The notes beneath the pieces were generated by a model that saw only the letters and a program-made list of their open reading frames with translations, ran no database searches and was not told the origin of the DNA. From positions 1 through 20,890 of the forward strand of contig CALVIK010000086.1 of NCBI GenBank assembly GCA_944329545.1: a DNA stretch of 20,890 nucleotides, given 5' to 3'. Source of the DNA: an uncultured Bacilli bacterium. Lineage in GTDB: Bacteria; Bacillota_I; Bacilli_A; RF39; UBA660. Of this stretch, positions 1-7,222 are shown in pieces. How positions within the stretch are numbered: position 1 is the stretch's first letter; each line of letters opens with the position of its first letter. A program made the translations under genes and the position numbers.

Positions 1-1
1 G

Positions 2-958
2 GTTAGTTTAATATTTGTTATGACAGTTGGTTATGCGGCTTTTAGTACTAATTTAAATATAAATGCTAAAGGAAATATCATTAAGCAAACAGCCGCGCAA
101 AAATTAAGAAAAATTTGCGATACTAAAGATGGTGATGGCCTTTATATAGATGTTTATGAAGATAATAGATGTGTGTATCGTGGAAGTAATCCAAATAATT
201 ATATTGAATTTAATGATGAATTATGGCGAATAATTGCTGTTGAACCAGATGATACTTTAAAAATAATAAAAATAGATTCTATAGGTCAAATGTCATTTGA
301 TGAAACAAATTATCGTGATACTGCTAATAATTCCTTTTGTAAAACACCAAATTACGGATGTAGCATTTTTTCAGCTATTCCCGGAGAAATACACATGTTT
401 GATTTTTCTGGAATAGTCACGGAAGATAGTTCAGTTAAAAATTATTTAAATGATACTTATTATCCAACTTTAAATGAAGCAGCAAAAAATGTTATTATCA
501 ATCATTCTTTTAATATTGGTCCGGTAATATATGATTCTGAGCGCAAAAATGATACTATTGCTTTAAACATTAGTTATGAAAAAAAATATACATGGTCTGG
601 GATGGTTGGATTAATTAATGTGTCAGATGTTTTAAGAGCTAGTAGAAATGAAAAATGTACTTCTGTTTCATCAACTGCTCAGGAAACTTCATTAAATGAT
701 GAATATAAGCAATACTGTAACGATAGTTATTTGTTTAGATTAAAATCGTCTCTTGGTTGGACAATAAACGCTGATATTAGTGATACAATGAATACTTATG
801 TTGTTTGGACAGTAATTGGGACATCAGAAAGTGGTTTCTTCTCTGGAAATTCTGCATTTATTAATCGCGATGTATATCCCGTTCTTTTCTTAAATTCTAA
901 TATAACATTAATAGGAGAAGGAACAGAAAGTAATCCATATAAAATTTCAAGTGAATAA
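2..958 (+). CDS. Secreted/surface protein, 5' end cut by window edge
   Basis: The reading frame is open from base 2, so the gene begins upstream; the first ATG inside the window (base 20) is internal. The visible N-terminus (hydrophobic stretch, then MTVGYAAFSTNLNI and a short AKGNI segment) matches the end of the signal/anchor segment of the protein at 10431, so the missing part is probably a basic, membrane-inserting signal. The rest is a Cys-containing extracytoplasmic domain that includes GSNPNNYIEFNDELWRII and ends with YPVLFLNSNITL and a GTESNPYKI tail. I recognise this as a type common in uncultured Firmicutes surface proteins but know no function for it. It ends at TAA just before a hairpin shared with spoIIR. 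Role in attachment or surface display is inference only. Confidence 0.75.
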   Translation, partial: VSLIFVMTVGYAAFSTNLNINAKGNIIKQTAAQKLRKICDTKDGDGLYIDVYEDNRCVYRGSNPNNYIEFNDELWRIIAVEPDDTLKIIKIDSIGQMSFDETNYRDTANNSFCKTPNYGCSIFSAIPGEIHMFDFSGIVTEDSSVKNYLNDTYYPTLNEAAKNVIINHSFNIGPVIYDSERKNDTIALNISYEKKYTWSGMVGLINVSDVLRASRNEKCTSVSSTAQETSLNDEYKQYCNDSYLFRLKSSLGWTINADISDTMNTYVVWTVIGTSESGFFSGNSAFINRDVYPVLFLNSNITLIGEGTESNPYKISSE

Positions 959-968
959 AAAATAAAAT

Positions 969-994
969 AACCTCCCAATATTAAATAGGAGGTT
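969..994 (+). promoter_or_regulatory. Hairpin terminating upstream gene and covering the spoIIR Shine-Dalgarno
   Basis: AACCTCC (969-975) and GGAGGTT (988-994) form a perfect 7-bp inverted repeat with a 12-base loop, followed by a short T run. The 3' arm is the AGGAGG ribosome-binding site of spoIIR. The element can end read-through from the upstream gene, and in any transcript that reaches it the site is base-paired. Confidence 0.6.
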
Positions 995-1000
995 TTAATT

Positions 1001-1531
1001 ATGAAAAAAACAATAATTTTATTAAGTGTTATTTGTTTATTTTATTTGTGTATATCTGACATGATGGTTAAAAGTTTAGAAATACCTGATGATGCAATTA
1101 GAATAAGAGTAGTTCCTAATAGTAATAGTACTTACGATCAAAATATTAAAATAAAAGTAAAAAACGAACTACAAAACAAAATGTATAATCTTTTAAAAGA
1201 TACTAAAAATAGTCAAGAAGCCGAAAAAATAATAGAAAATAAATTAGAAGAAATAGATAAAGATATCAATAATTTGCTGATAAAAGAAAAATATAATGAA
1301 GGTTATGTCATAAACTTTGGCTATAATTATTTTCCTGAAAAAGAATATAAAGGAATAACTTATAATGAAGGTTATTATAAATCATTATTAGTTACTTTAG
1401 GTAAAGGTGAAGGTGATAATTGGTGGTGCGTTTTATTTCCTCCTTTATGTTTAATAGAAGAAGATACAGAAGCAAACGAATACAAATCTTTAGTTAAAGA
1501 AATTTTAGACAAGTTTAGTAATAATAAATAA
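1001..1531 (+). CDS. spoIIR: Stage II sporulation protein R
   Basis: SpoIIR is made in the forespore, secreted into the intermembrane space, and triggers SpoIIGA to process pro-sigma-E in the mother cell. The 176-residue product has an N-terminal signal/anchor segment (about residues 4-22), then IPDDAIRIRVVPNSNS, which matches the family's start of the mature domain, and near the C-terminus the hallmark GEGDNWWCVLFPPLC. Length and order agree with Bacillus subtilis SpoIIR. The start is ATG with AGGAGG 7 bases upstream. In B. subtilis spoIIR also lies near mntP and rpiB, so the context is conserved. I saw no convincing sigma-F promoter; the SD lies in a hairpin, which suggests control at translation. 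Confidence 0.95.
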   Translation: MKKTIILLSVICLFYLCISDMMVKSLEIPDDAIRIRVVPNSNSTYDQNIKIKVKNELQNKMYNLLKDTKNSQEAEKIIENKLEEIDKDINNLLIKEKYNEGYVINFGYNYFPEKEYKGITYNEGYYKSLLVTLGKGEGDNWWCVLFPPLCLIEEDTEANEYKSLVKEILDKFSNNK

Positions 1532-1535
1532 AAAG

Positions 1536-1554
1536 CCTAATAAAATTTATTAGG
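1536..1554 (+). promoter_or_regulatory. Perfect hairpin between spoIIR and mntP overlapping the SD
   Basis: CCTAATAAA (1536-1544) and TTTATTAGG (1546-1554) form a 9+1+9 inverted repeat. There is no T run after it, so it is not a classical terminator. Its 3' arm includes the AGG of the mntP Shine-Dalgarno (1552-1557), so folding would reduce access to that site. Confidence 0.55.
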
Positions 1555-1562
1555 TGGTAATA

Positions 1563-2093
1563 ATGGAACTATTATTAGTATTAATGATTGCTATAAGTCT
1601 TAGTATGGATACTTTTTCTTTATCACTTGCTTATGGCACCTTAAATATGCCTAATAAGCAAAAATATATATTATCTATTATCGTAGGTATTTTCCATTTT
1701 TTAATGCCTTTAATAGGCCTTTTAATTGGTAGTTATATTTTATATCTAATAAAAATAGATCCAGATATTATTGTTGGTATAATTTTAATATTTATTGGTT
1801 TTCAAATGGTTGTGGAAAATTTTAAAGCTGAAAACGAAATAAAAATCATGAAAATAGCTGATTTGTTTCTTTTTGCTTTAGCGGTGAGTATTGATAGTTT
1901 TTCTGTTGGACTAACTCTTAACACAATTACTGAAAATATTTTTATTTCTGTATTAATTTTTGCTATTTGCAGTTTTTTATTTACTTTATTAGGACTATTT
2001 ATAGGTAACAAAGTCCAAAAATCACTAGGAAAAATTGCTACCTTTTTGGGTGGTATCATTTTAATCATAATTGGCGTATTTTTTATCTTTTAA
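1563..2093 (+). CDS. mntP: MntP-family manganese efflux pump
   Basis: A polytopic inner-membrane protein of 176 residues with about six hydrophobic helices in two related halves. Each half carries the family's acidic signature, SMDTFSLSLAYGT near the N-terminus and SIDSFSVGLTL in the middle; these Asp residues are expected to be in the ion path. The family exports Mn(II). The related sporulation membrane protein YtaF is the main alternative, but the position next to spoIIR and ahead of rpiB mirrors mntP (ywlD) in B. subtilis. The upstream GTG at 1554 lies in the ribosome-binding site, so I start at ATG 1563, 5 bases after GGTGG. I saw no yybP-ykoY manganese riboswitch in the short upstream gap. 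Confidence 0.75.
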   Translation: MELLLVLMIAISLSMDTFSLSLAYGTLNMPNKQKYILSIIVGIFHFLMPLIGLLIGSYILYLIKIDPDIIVGIILIFIGFQMVVENFKAENEIKIMKIADLFLFALAVSIDSFSVGLTLNTITENIFISVLIFAICSFLFTLLGLFIGNKVQKSLGKIATFLGGIILIIIGVFFIF

Positions 2094-2115
2094 TGTAAAT
2101 AAAATGTCAATATAT

Positions 2116-2144
2116 TTGTCTTAAAATCAAAAAAAATATATAAT
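2116..2144 (+). promoter_or_regulatory. Sigma-A type promoter for fbaA
   Basis: TTGTCT (2116-2121), a 17-base spacer and a perfect TATAAT (2139-2144) lie just upstream of the fbaA SD. Confidence 0.7.
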
Positions 2145-2159
2145 AAAATTGGTGATAAT

Positions 2160-3002
2160 ATGATAGTATCGATGAAAGAAATTTTAATCAAAGCAAAAAC
2201 TGAAAAATATGCTGTAGCAGCTTATAATGTCAACAATTTAGAATGGGCCAAATTTATTTTAGAAGCTTGTAATGATAGTAAAAGTCCCGCCATTTTAGAA
2301 TTTTCCGAAGGCGCTATTAATTATATCGGTGGTTATAATGTGGCCGTAAGTATTGTTAAATCATTAATTAAAGATTTAAATATAAGCATTCCTGTAGCTA
2401 TTCATTTAGATCATGGTCAAAGTTTTGAATCATGTAAAAAAGCGATTGAAGCTGGTTTTACTTCTGTAATGATTGATGCATCTAGTTTACCAATAGAAGA
2501 AAATATAAAATTAACTAAACAAGTAACTGAATATGCTCATAAAAATAAAGTATCTGTCGAAGCGGAAATTGGAACTATTGGTGGAAAAGATATTAACATC
2601 TCTTATGCGAATATTAACGATTGTCAAAAATTATTAAGCGAAGCAAACATTGACTTTTTAGCGCCTGCTTTAGGAACCGTTCATGGTTTATATCATGGTA
2701 AACCGCATATTGAATTTTCTAGAGCTAAAGAAATAAGTGAAAAATTAAACATACCGTTAGTTTTACATGGAGGAACGGGAATTCCTGATGAAATGCTTTT
2801 AGAAAGTATAAACTGTGGTATATGTAAAATAAACATTAATACCGAATTACAAGTAAAATGGAGCAAAGAAGTGCGCAAATACTTAAAAGATAATAATGAT
2901 GTTTATGACCCACGAAAAATAATTAAGTCTGGCGAAAAAGCTATTAAAGAAGCCGTTATTCAAAAAAATAAATTGTTAGGTTCCGCTGGAAAAGCTTTAT
3001 AA
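2160..3002 (+). CDS. fbaA: Class II fructose-bisphosphate aldolase
   Basis: Cleaves fructose 1,6-bisphosphate to dihydroxyacetone phosphate and glyceraldehyde 3-phosphate in glycolysis and runs in reverse in gluconeogenesis; cytosolic and zinc-dependent. The 280-residue protein aligns end to end with B. subtilis FbaA. Visible active-site parts are IHLDHG (Asp84 as proton donor, His85 as zinc ligand), VSVEAEIGTIGG (Glu134), GTVHG (His175) and LHGGTGIP (His203), then DPRKII near the C-terminus. The N-terminal MIVSMKEIL fits the family start, and GGTGA lies 4 bases before the ATG. It has its own promoter and is convergent with the sortase gene 3 bases away. In B. subtilis fbaA also lies near murAZ and rpmE. 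Confidence 0.95.
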   Translation: MIVSMKEILIKAKTEKYAVAAYNVNNLEWAKFILEACNDSKSPAILEFSEGAINYIGGYNVAVSIVKSLIKDLNISIPVAIHLDHGQSFESCKKAIEAGFTSVMIDASSLPIEENIKLTKQVTEYAHKNKVSVEAEIGTIGGKDINISYANINDCQKLLSEANIDFLAPALGTVHGLYHGKPHIEFSRAKEISEKLNIPLVLHGGTGIPDEMLLESINCGICKININTELQVKWSKEVRKYLKDNNDVYDPRKIIKSGEKAIKEAVIQKNKLLGSAGKAL

Positions 3003-3016
3003 AAGTTATCTAGCTT
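2992..3016. terminator. Weak bidirectional terminator between fbaA and sortase
   Basis: AAGCT (2992-2996) and AGCTT (3012-3016) can pair across the end of fbaA, followed on the plus strand by a T-rich run. The stem is short. With stop codons only 3 bases apart, this is the only terminator candidate for either convergent gene. Confidence 0.35.
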
Positions 3017-3821
3017 CTTTTTTTATTAATTTTGCGTGCATAACAACTCTTCCTGTTCCTGCCACATCTTGGCAGGTAGATAAAGTTATAATCTTATCAT
3101 TAACATTAACGCTAGTTTTAAAATCTTTTTGGCTGCGCCTTTTTATCGTTTGTAAAAATAAATTATATTCATCTAAAGTCGCAAAATCTGTTGTTAGATA
3201 ATAACTTTCAACTTTAATACTATAAAGACTAAAAATTTGCCATAAAGTGTTTTCTGTAGGGGTTGAAAATTTAACAATGTAATTATCTTTATTATTAAAC
3301 CAATCGTTTTTTAAAATTCCTTTTAAACTACCAAACATAGTATTATTAAGTCTTCCGTGACCATAAATAATTGTATTATGACCAAAATTAACCATATCAT
3401 TACGATAATCAGCAAAAATCCAACCGGCTTTATTTGCCGTTTTATCAAAAGCATGGTTTAAATAAAAATTATTGTTATCTGTTTGTACAACTGGGTAATT
3501 AATATTAGTGCCTTCTACTTTAATAAAGCCAACTGTATCAGTATTTTTTTCTAAAAGCTCTGAAAAATTAACAGTCATCATATCCATATTTATGTAATAC
3601 CAATAGTCATCATGTACATCTTCTGGTGGATTAACATTAACGCTATTATCCTCTTTATTTTTTTCTTCTTTTTTATGTTCTCTTAATTCTACTTCTAATT
3701 CTTTAATTTTTTTATTATCTTTTGTCCAATTGATAATTTTAAAAACACTAAAAATAATTATAATAATACTAAAAATGATAATCGCACAAAAAATGATTTC
3801 TTTAGTAGTTTTTTTATGCAC
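3006..3821 (-). CDS. srtB: Class B sortase
   Basis: A membrane-anchored transpeptidase that cuts a C-terminal sorting motif and attaches the protein to the peptidoglycan bridge. Of 271 residues, about 8-31 form the N-terminal membrane anchor, 36-60 a highly charged stalk, and the rest the sortase domain. The catalytic triad is visible: His155 in IIYGHG, Cys250 in ITLSTC and Arg258 in GTGRVVMHAKL. The motif NYPVVQTDNNNFYLNHAF and the long insert before the Cys point to class B rather than A or D. The start is GTG with AAAGGAG 7 bases upstream. It is divergent from a protein with a plausible sorting signal (3969-4793), so the two probably form an enzyme-substrate pair. Confidence 0.9.
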   Translation of the reverse strand: MHKKTTKEIIFCAIIIFSIIIIIFSVFKIINWTKDNKKIKELEVELREHKKEEKNKEDNSVNVNPPEDVHDDYWYYINMDMMTVNFSELLEKNTDTVGFIKVEGTNINYPVVQTDNNNFYLNHAFDKTANKAGWIFADYRNDMVNFGHNTIIYGHGRLNNTMFGSLKGILKNDWFNNKDNYIVKFSTPTENTLWQIFSLYSIKVESYYLTTDFATLDEYNLFLQTIKRRSQKDFKTSVNVNDKIITLSTCQDVAGTGRVVMHAKLIKKEAR

Positions 3822-3968
3822 AAAAATTCTCCTTTCTTTATATATAATTACCCAATTATAAAAATATATTTTAGTAAATTTTTACAGCTATTTAAATAGT
3901 ATATTTTTCCTCATTTAAAACATAATAAAAATGTCATCTATTAATTCAAAAAAGAAAGGAGTAAATTT
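3822..3968. promoter_or_regulatory. Divergent sortase / wall-protein control region
   Basis: 147 bases between two divergent starts, very AT-rich. Both genes have near-identical ribosome-binding sites (AAAGAAAGGAG) at the two ends. A perfect 12-bp palindrome, CTATTTAAATAG (3888-3899), lies near the middle and could be a regulator site. Several A/T-rich hexamers could be -10 boxes, but I cannot name a clear -35/-10 pair on either strand. Confidence 0.4.
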
Positions 3969-4793
3969 ATGCGTCAAACCAAATATTTATTAGGATTTTT
4001 AATATGTACTTTTTTATTTATCCCTGCGGTTTTTGCTGAAGATGTTAAAACAGTAACTAGCGAAGAAGAATTAAAAGAAGCTGTTAGTAATCCTGATGTA
4101 AAAACAATTGAATTAGGAGGTAATATTGATATAACTGAAACATTAGTTTTATCAAATGAAAAAACCATTGATGGTAAAAATCATACCTTAACTTATACAG
4201 GATTATTTAAAGGTGGCGTTAACGATAACACGGTTTGGGGGAATAATACAAATGGCCGTGGCGTTTATATTATTCAAGTTTATAACACAAGCGCTACTAT
4301 CAAAGATATAAAATTAACCGGAGGAAATGCGGGACTTTTAATAAATGGTAGTAATGTTATATTAAAAGGAACTATTGATGTTTCTGGAAATGGTTTTGGT
4401 GGTATTGAACTTGGTCAAGGTAGTGGGATTACAAATGTTCCTAATGTCGCTTTAAATGATGTGAAATTAGTAAACACTACCGAAACGACTGACAAACCAA
4501 CTTTATGGATAGACACAACCCCAGAAGTGGCTGAAAAAATTAGCGTGACTGTTAATGGAGAAAAGCTGGCAACTTCGATTGTCAATGGTAAAGTTAATGT
4601 TTATTTAGATGAGACTAAATCACCTGATTATGAAAAGCCAAAAAAAGAAGAGAATAAAACTGATAATGAAGTTAAGGAAGAAATAGAAAATCCTGATACT
4701 TTAGATAATATTGTCATTTATATGATAATTGCTTTTCTTGGCATCGGTTTGCTTATATATGGCTTAAATAAATATGCAGCTAAAAACAATTAA
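3969..4793 (+). CDS. Cell-wall surface protein, beta-helix-like, with NPDTL sorting signal
   Basis: A 274-residue exported protein. Residues 1-23 are a signal peptide ending FAED. Residues of about 27-200 resemble the N-terminal part of right-handed beta-helix/pectate-lyase-like proteins (TVTSEEELKEAV, then TIDGKNHTLTY, TIKDIKLTGGNAGLLI), with no catalytic residues I can assign. Residues 215-240 are a charged linker. The C-terminus is NPDTLDN (241-247), a hydrophobic segment of about 20 residues and a short basic tail (NKYAAKNN): the layout of a sortase signal with a motif close to the NPxT type used by class B sortases. It is divergent from srtB, the likely anchoring enzyme. Ligand unknown. 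Confidence 0.75.
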   Translation: MRQTKYLLGFLICTFLFIPAVFAEDVKTVTSEEELKEAVSNPDVKTIELGGNIDITETLVLSNEKTIDGKNHTLTYTGLFKGGVNDNTVWGNNTNGRGVYIIQVYNTSATIKDIKLTGGNAGLLINGSNVILKGTIDVSGNGFGGIELGQGSGITNVPNVALNDVKLVNTTETTDKPTLWIDTTPEVAEKISVTVNGEKLATSIVNGKVNVYLDETKSPDYEKPKKEENKTDNEVKEEIENPDTLDNIVIYMIIAFLGIGLLIYGLNKYAAKNN

Positions 4794-4798
4794 GCTGC
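4776..4798 (+). terminator. Intrinsic terminator overlapping wall-protein stop codon
   Basis: GCAGCT (4776-4781) pairs with AGCTGC (4793-4798), followed by a T-rich run. The stop TAA (4791-4793) lies in the hairpin. Confidence 0.75.
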
Positions 4799-4884
4799 TT
4801 TTCTTTTTTCTCATAAAATGATAAAATAATATTATTAAGAGAGATTTTTTCTTTTAAATAAATATACTATTATAGGTGATGGTA

Positions 4885-6135
4885 ATGAAACAAATAAGAA
4901 TTTTAGGAAATAAAATTTTAAAAGGAGAAATAAAAATAAGTGGGGCCAAAAATAGTGCGGTTGCTTTAATACCAGCAGCCATTTTATCGGATGAAGTTGT
5001 CATTGAAAATGTCCCTAATATTTCTGATGTTAATGCTTTAGACGATATTTTAAATTATTTAGGTGCTGAAATATATAAAGAAAATGATAAATTAACGATT
5101 AATGCCAAAAAAATTAGTAATAAACCAATAACCGAAGAATACTCTAATATGTTAAGAGCCTCTTATTATTTTATGGGGGCTTTACTAGCTCGTTTTAAAA
5201 AAGCAGAAATGTATTTTCCGGGAGGCTGTAAAATAGGGGCAAGACCCATTGACATTCATTTAATGGGCTTTGAAAAATTAGGCGCCGAAATAAAAAATGA
5301 TGGCGATAAATATATTATTGAAGCAAAAAAATTAATCGGTGCGGAAATAGAACTTCCCTTTCCAAGTGTTGGGGCTACGGTTAATATTTTAATGGCTGCT
5401 TCTAAGGCCGAAGGAACAACGACTATTAAAAATGCGGCTAGAGAGCCGGAAATTGGTAATTTAGTTGATTTATTAATTAATATGGGTGCTAAAATAGAAG
5501 GAAAAGATACTAATACTTTAACTATTACAGGTGTTTCTAAACTAACAGGAGGCGTTACTAAAGTTATTCCAGATAGAATAGAAGCGGGAACATATATTTT
5601 AGCTGGTGTTATGAATGGTGATAAATTAAAAGTTAGCAATATGGAACCAAAACATTTAGATAGTTTATTAAATATTTTAAAACAAATGGACGCTGATATT
5701 ATTATCGAAGAAAATAGTGTAATTGCTAGTAAAAGCGATAATTTAAAAGCTATTGATGTTACAACTGCTGTTTATCCAGGATTTCCAACAGACCTTCAGC
5801 AACCGCTCACTTCTTTATTAATTATGGCTCATGGAAATAGTCATATTAAAGAGACTATATATGAAAATCGGTTTCAAAATGTTAAATACTTAAATGAAAT
5901 GGGAGCTAATATTGAAATAAATGGTGATACTATAACAATCAAAGGACCAAGCAAATTAATTGGTAAAGTTGTTACAACAAGTGATTTAAGAGCCGGTGCC
6001 GCTTTAATACTCGCCGCGCTTCATGCTGAAGGAGAAACAACTATTAAAGAAGTTAAATATGTTTTAAGAGGTTATGGTAATATTGTTAAAAAATTAACTA
6101 ATGTCGGAGCACAAATTTGTCTTGAAGATGTATAA
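4885..6135 (+). CDS. murA: UDP-N-acetylglucosamine 1-carboxyvinyltransferase
   Basis: First committed step of peptidoglycan synthesis: transfers enolpyruvate from PEP to UDP-GlcNAc in the cytosol. The 416-residue length is normal. Lys22 in SGAKNSAVALIPA and the catalytic Cys115 in the loop PGGCKIGARPIDIHL are both present, so the enzyme should be active and fosfomycin-sensitive (established for Cys115 enzymes). C-terminal landmarks include PGFPTDLQQP and ENRFQ. Upstream GTG 4876 and ATG 4879 overlap the SD (AGGTGA), so I start at ATG 4885, 5 bases after it. Bacilli often have two paralogues. The synteny fits either murAA (next to spoIID) or murAZ (next to fbaA and rpmE), so I do not assign the paralogue. 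Confidence 0.95.
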   Translation: MKQIRILGNKILKGEIKISGAKNSAVALIPAAILSDEVVIENVPNISDVNALDDILNYLGAEIYKENDKLTINAKKISNKPITEEYSNMLRASYYFMGALLARFKKAEMYFPGGCKIGARPIDIHLMGFEKLGAEIKNDGDKYIIEAKKLIGAEIELPFPSVGATVNILMAASKAEGTTTIKNAAREPEIGNLVDLLINMGAKIEGKDTNTLTITGVSKLTGGVTKVIPDRIEAGTYILAGVMNGDKLKVSNMEPKHLDSLLNILKQMDADIIIEENSVIASKSDNLKAIDVTTAVYPGFPTDLQQPLTSLLIMAHGNSHIKETIYENRFQNVKYLNEMGANIEINGDTITIKGPSKLIGKVVTTSDLRAGAALILAALHAEGETTIKEVKYVLRGYGNIVKKLTNVGAQICLEDV

Positions 6136-6185
6136 AATAAAACAGATAAAAATATAATTAATTAGAATTATTTTGGGTGATAAAA

Positions 6186-6860
6186 ATGAAAAAAATAATG
6201 ATAATTGGTTTAATTATTTTATCTGTTTTTTTAATATACTTATGTAATTTAGATAACAAAGTATATTATTTGTCATTAAATGATGATGATAACAATTTTA
6301 ATTATGCTACTTATATTAAAAACTATTTAAAAGAAAAAGATGTATTAGAAGTATATATCCCAGAATTTAGTAAAAATAGTTTAAGAACTATTGATGTCAT
6401 TAATAATATTGAAAACAATGAAATTATCAAAAAAAACAATAAAGAAATAACTTTTAAAAATGCCTTAATTAAAGCTGATTTAGTTACTTTATCGTTTTAT
6501 CCAAAAGATATTATTAGAAGAATTGATAGTAATAATATATATGATTATATTGACGATTTAAATAATGATTTGAATAAACTTTTAAAATTAATGCGGGAAT
6601 ATTGTAAAGAAGATATTATTTTAGTTGGGTATTATAATCCTTATCCAGATAATGTAGAAAGTACAAAAATATTTAAATATTTAAATAAAAAATATGCTGA
6701 AACTGCTTTAAAATATAAAGTGACTTATATTAATTTAGAAAAAGTTTTTGAAGGTCATCCAGATTTTTTAAATGAAAACAAATTACCAAACCAAGCTGGT
6801 GAAAATATGATAGCAAGTCAAATAATTAATGAAATTGACAAAAAAATGTTAAAGTCTTGA
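6186..6860 (+). CDS. SGNH/GDSL-fold protein with degenerate active site
   Basis: 224 residues with an N-terminal hydrophobic anchor (about 4-20). The body follows the layout of SGNH-fold lipases/esterases found in related Bacilli: VYYLSL block, a YATYIKNYL helix, FKNALIKADLVTLS, then LMREYCKEDIILVGYYNP and a final LPNQAGENMIA. The expected catalytic positions are changed. The GDS triplet reads N32-D33-D34, the GxND block reads Y105-P106-K107-D108, and the His-Pro of the last block reads Leu200-Pro201. It therefore looks like a non-catalytic relative, perhaps binding a wall or carbohydrate ligand (inference). ATG 6186 is preferred to GTG 6177, which lies in the SD. It follows murA by 50 bases with no terminator seen between, so it is probably co-transcribed. 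Confidence 0.6.
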   Translation: MKKIMIIGLIILSVFLIYLCNLDNKVYYLSLNDDDNNFNYATYIKNYLKEKDVLEVYIPEFSKNSLRTIDVINNIENNEIIKKNNKEITFKNALIKADLVTLSFYPKDIIRRIDSNNIYDYIDDLNNDLNKLLKLMREYCKEDIILVGYYNPYPDNVESTKIFKYLNKKYAETALKYKVTYINLEKVFEGHPDFLNENKLPNQAGENMIASQIINEIDKKMLKS

Positions 6861-6885
6861 TTTTTTATAATGTTTTTGCTACAAT
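6857..6885 (+). promoter_or_regulatory. Promoter for rpmE
   Basis: TTGATT (6857-6862), a 17-base spacer and TACAAT (6880-6885). The -35 overlaps the stop codon of the upstream gene. Confidence 0.75.
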
Positions 6886-6903
6886 ATATACGCAAATGAA
6901 ATT

Positions 6904-6926
6904 CTATGGCTAAGAACTAGTCATGG
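6904..6926 (+). promoter_or_regulatory. Hairpin in rpmE leader, candidate L31 autoregulatory element
   Basis: CTATGGCT (6904-6911) and AGTCATGG (6919-6926) pair over 8 bp with two G-U pairs and a 7-base loop, ending 3 bases before the SD. Ribosomal-protein leaders for L31 are known in Firmicutes; I cannot confirm this is one. Confidence 0.45.
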
Positions 6927-6943
6927 CGGAAGGAGAGATATCA

Positions 6944-7156
6944 ATGAAAAAGGACATACATCCAGAATATATGGAAACAAAAGTAACTTGTGCTTGTGGT
7001 AATACATTTACTGTAAAATCTAATAAACCAGAAATTCAATTAGAAGTATGTAACAAGTGCCATCCATTTTTTACTGGGAAACAAGGAACTGCTAGAAAAG
7101 CAGGTCGTGTTGAAAAATTCAACAAAAAATATGGTTTTGATAAAGAAACGAAATAG
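6944..7156 (+). CDS. rpmE: 50S ribosomal protein L31 (zinc-binding form)
   Basis: A 70-residue protein of the large ribosomal subunit. It carries the four cysteines of the C+ (zinc) type: Cys16 and Cys18 in TCACGNTF, Cys36 and Cys39 in VCNKCHPFFTGKQ. The zinc-independent paralogue (L31 type B, made under zinc limitation) lacks these. ATG 6944 is preferred to the upstream ATG 6923 because AAGGAGA sits 7 bases before it and L31 proteins begin MKKDIHPEY. It has its own promoter, a hairpin leader and a terminator, so it forms a single-gene unit. In B. subtilis rpmE lies in the same larger neighbourhood, with fbaA and murAZ. Confidence 0.95.
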   Translation: MKKDIHPEYMETKVTCACGNTFTVKSNKPEIQLEVCNKCHPFFTGKQGTARKAGRVEKFNKKYGFDKETK

Positions 7157-7163
7157 TTTCTTT
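7142..7163 (+). terminator. Intrinsic terminator of rpmE
   Basis: AAAGAAAC (7142-7149) pairs with GTTTCTTT (7156-7163) over a 6-base loop, then a T run. The TAG stop (7154-7156) is inside the hairpin. Confidence 0.85.
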
Positions 7164-7191
7164 TTTATTTCTTATAATTTTCAAAAAAAGG

Positions 7192-7200
7192 TGTTATAAT
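7192..7200 (+). promoter_or_regulatory. Extended -10 promoter for rpiB
   Basis: TGTTATAAT, a perfect extended -10 with a weak -35 region, 8 bases before the AGGAGG of rpiB. Confidence 0.7.
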
Positions 7201-7222
7201 AAAAAATAGGAGGAAATAAAAA

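Noticed and set aside
1802..2068. Minus-strand frame opposite mntP
   Set aside because: Shadow of a clear membrane-protein gene, no SD, no domain.
2094..2159. Riboswitch before fbaA, or manganese riboswitch near mntP
   Set aside because: Gaps are too short and lack the paired elements; only a sigma-A type promoter is seen.
3822..3968. Inverted repeat formed by AAAGAAAGGAG at both ends as a recombinase site
   Set aside because: The repeat arms are simply the two ribosome-binding sites of divergent genes.
5256..5639. Minus-strand frame opposite murA
   Set aside because: Shadow frame; low-complexity hydrophobic translation typical of antisense to a conserved gene.
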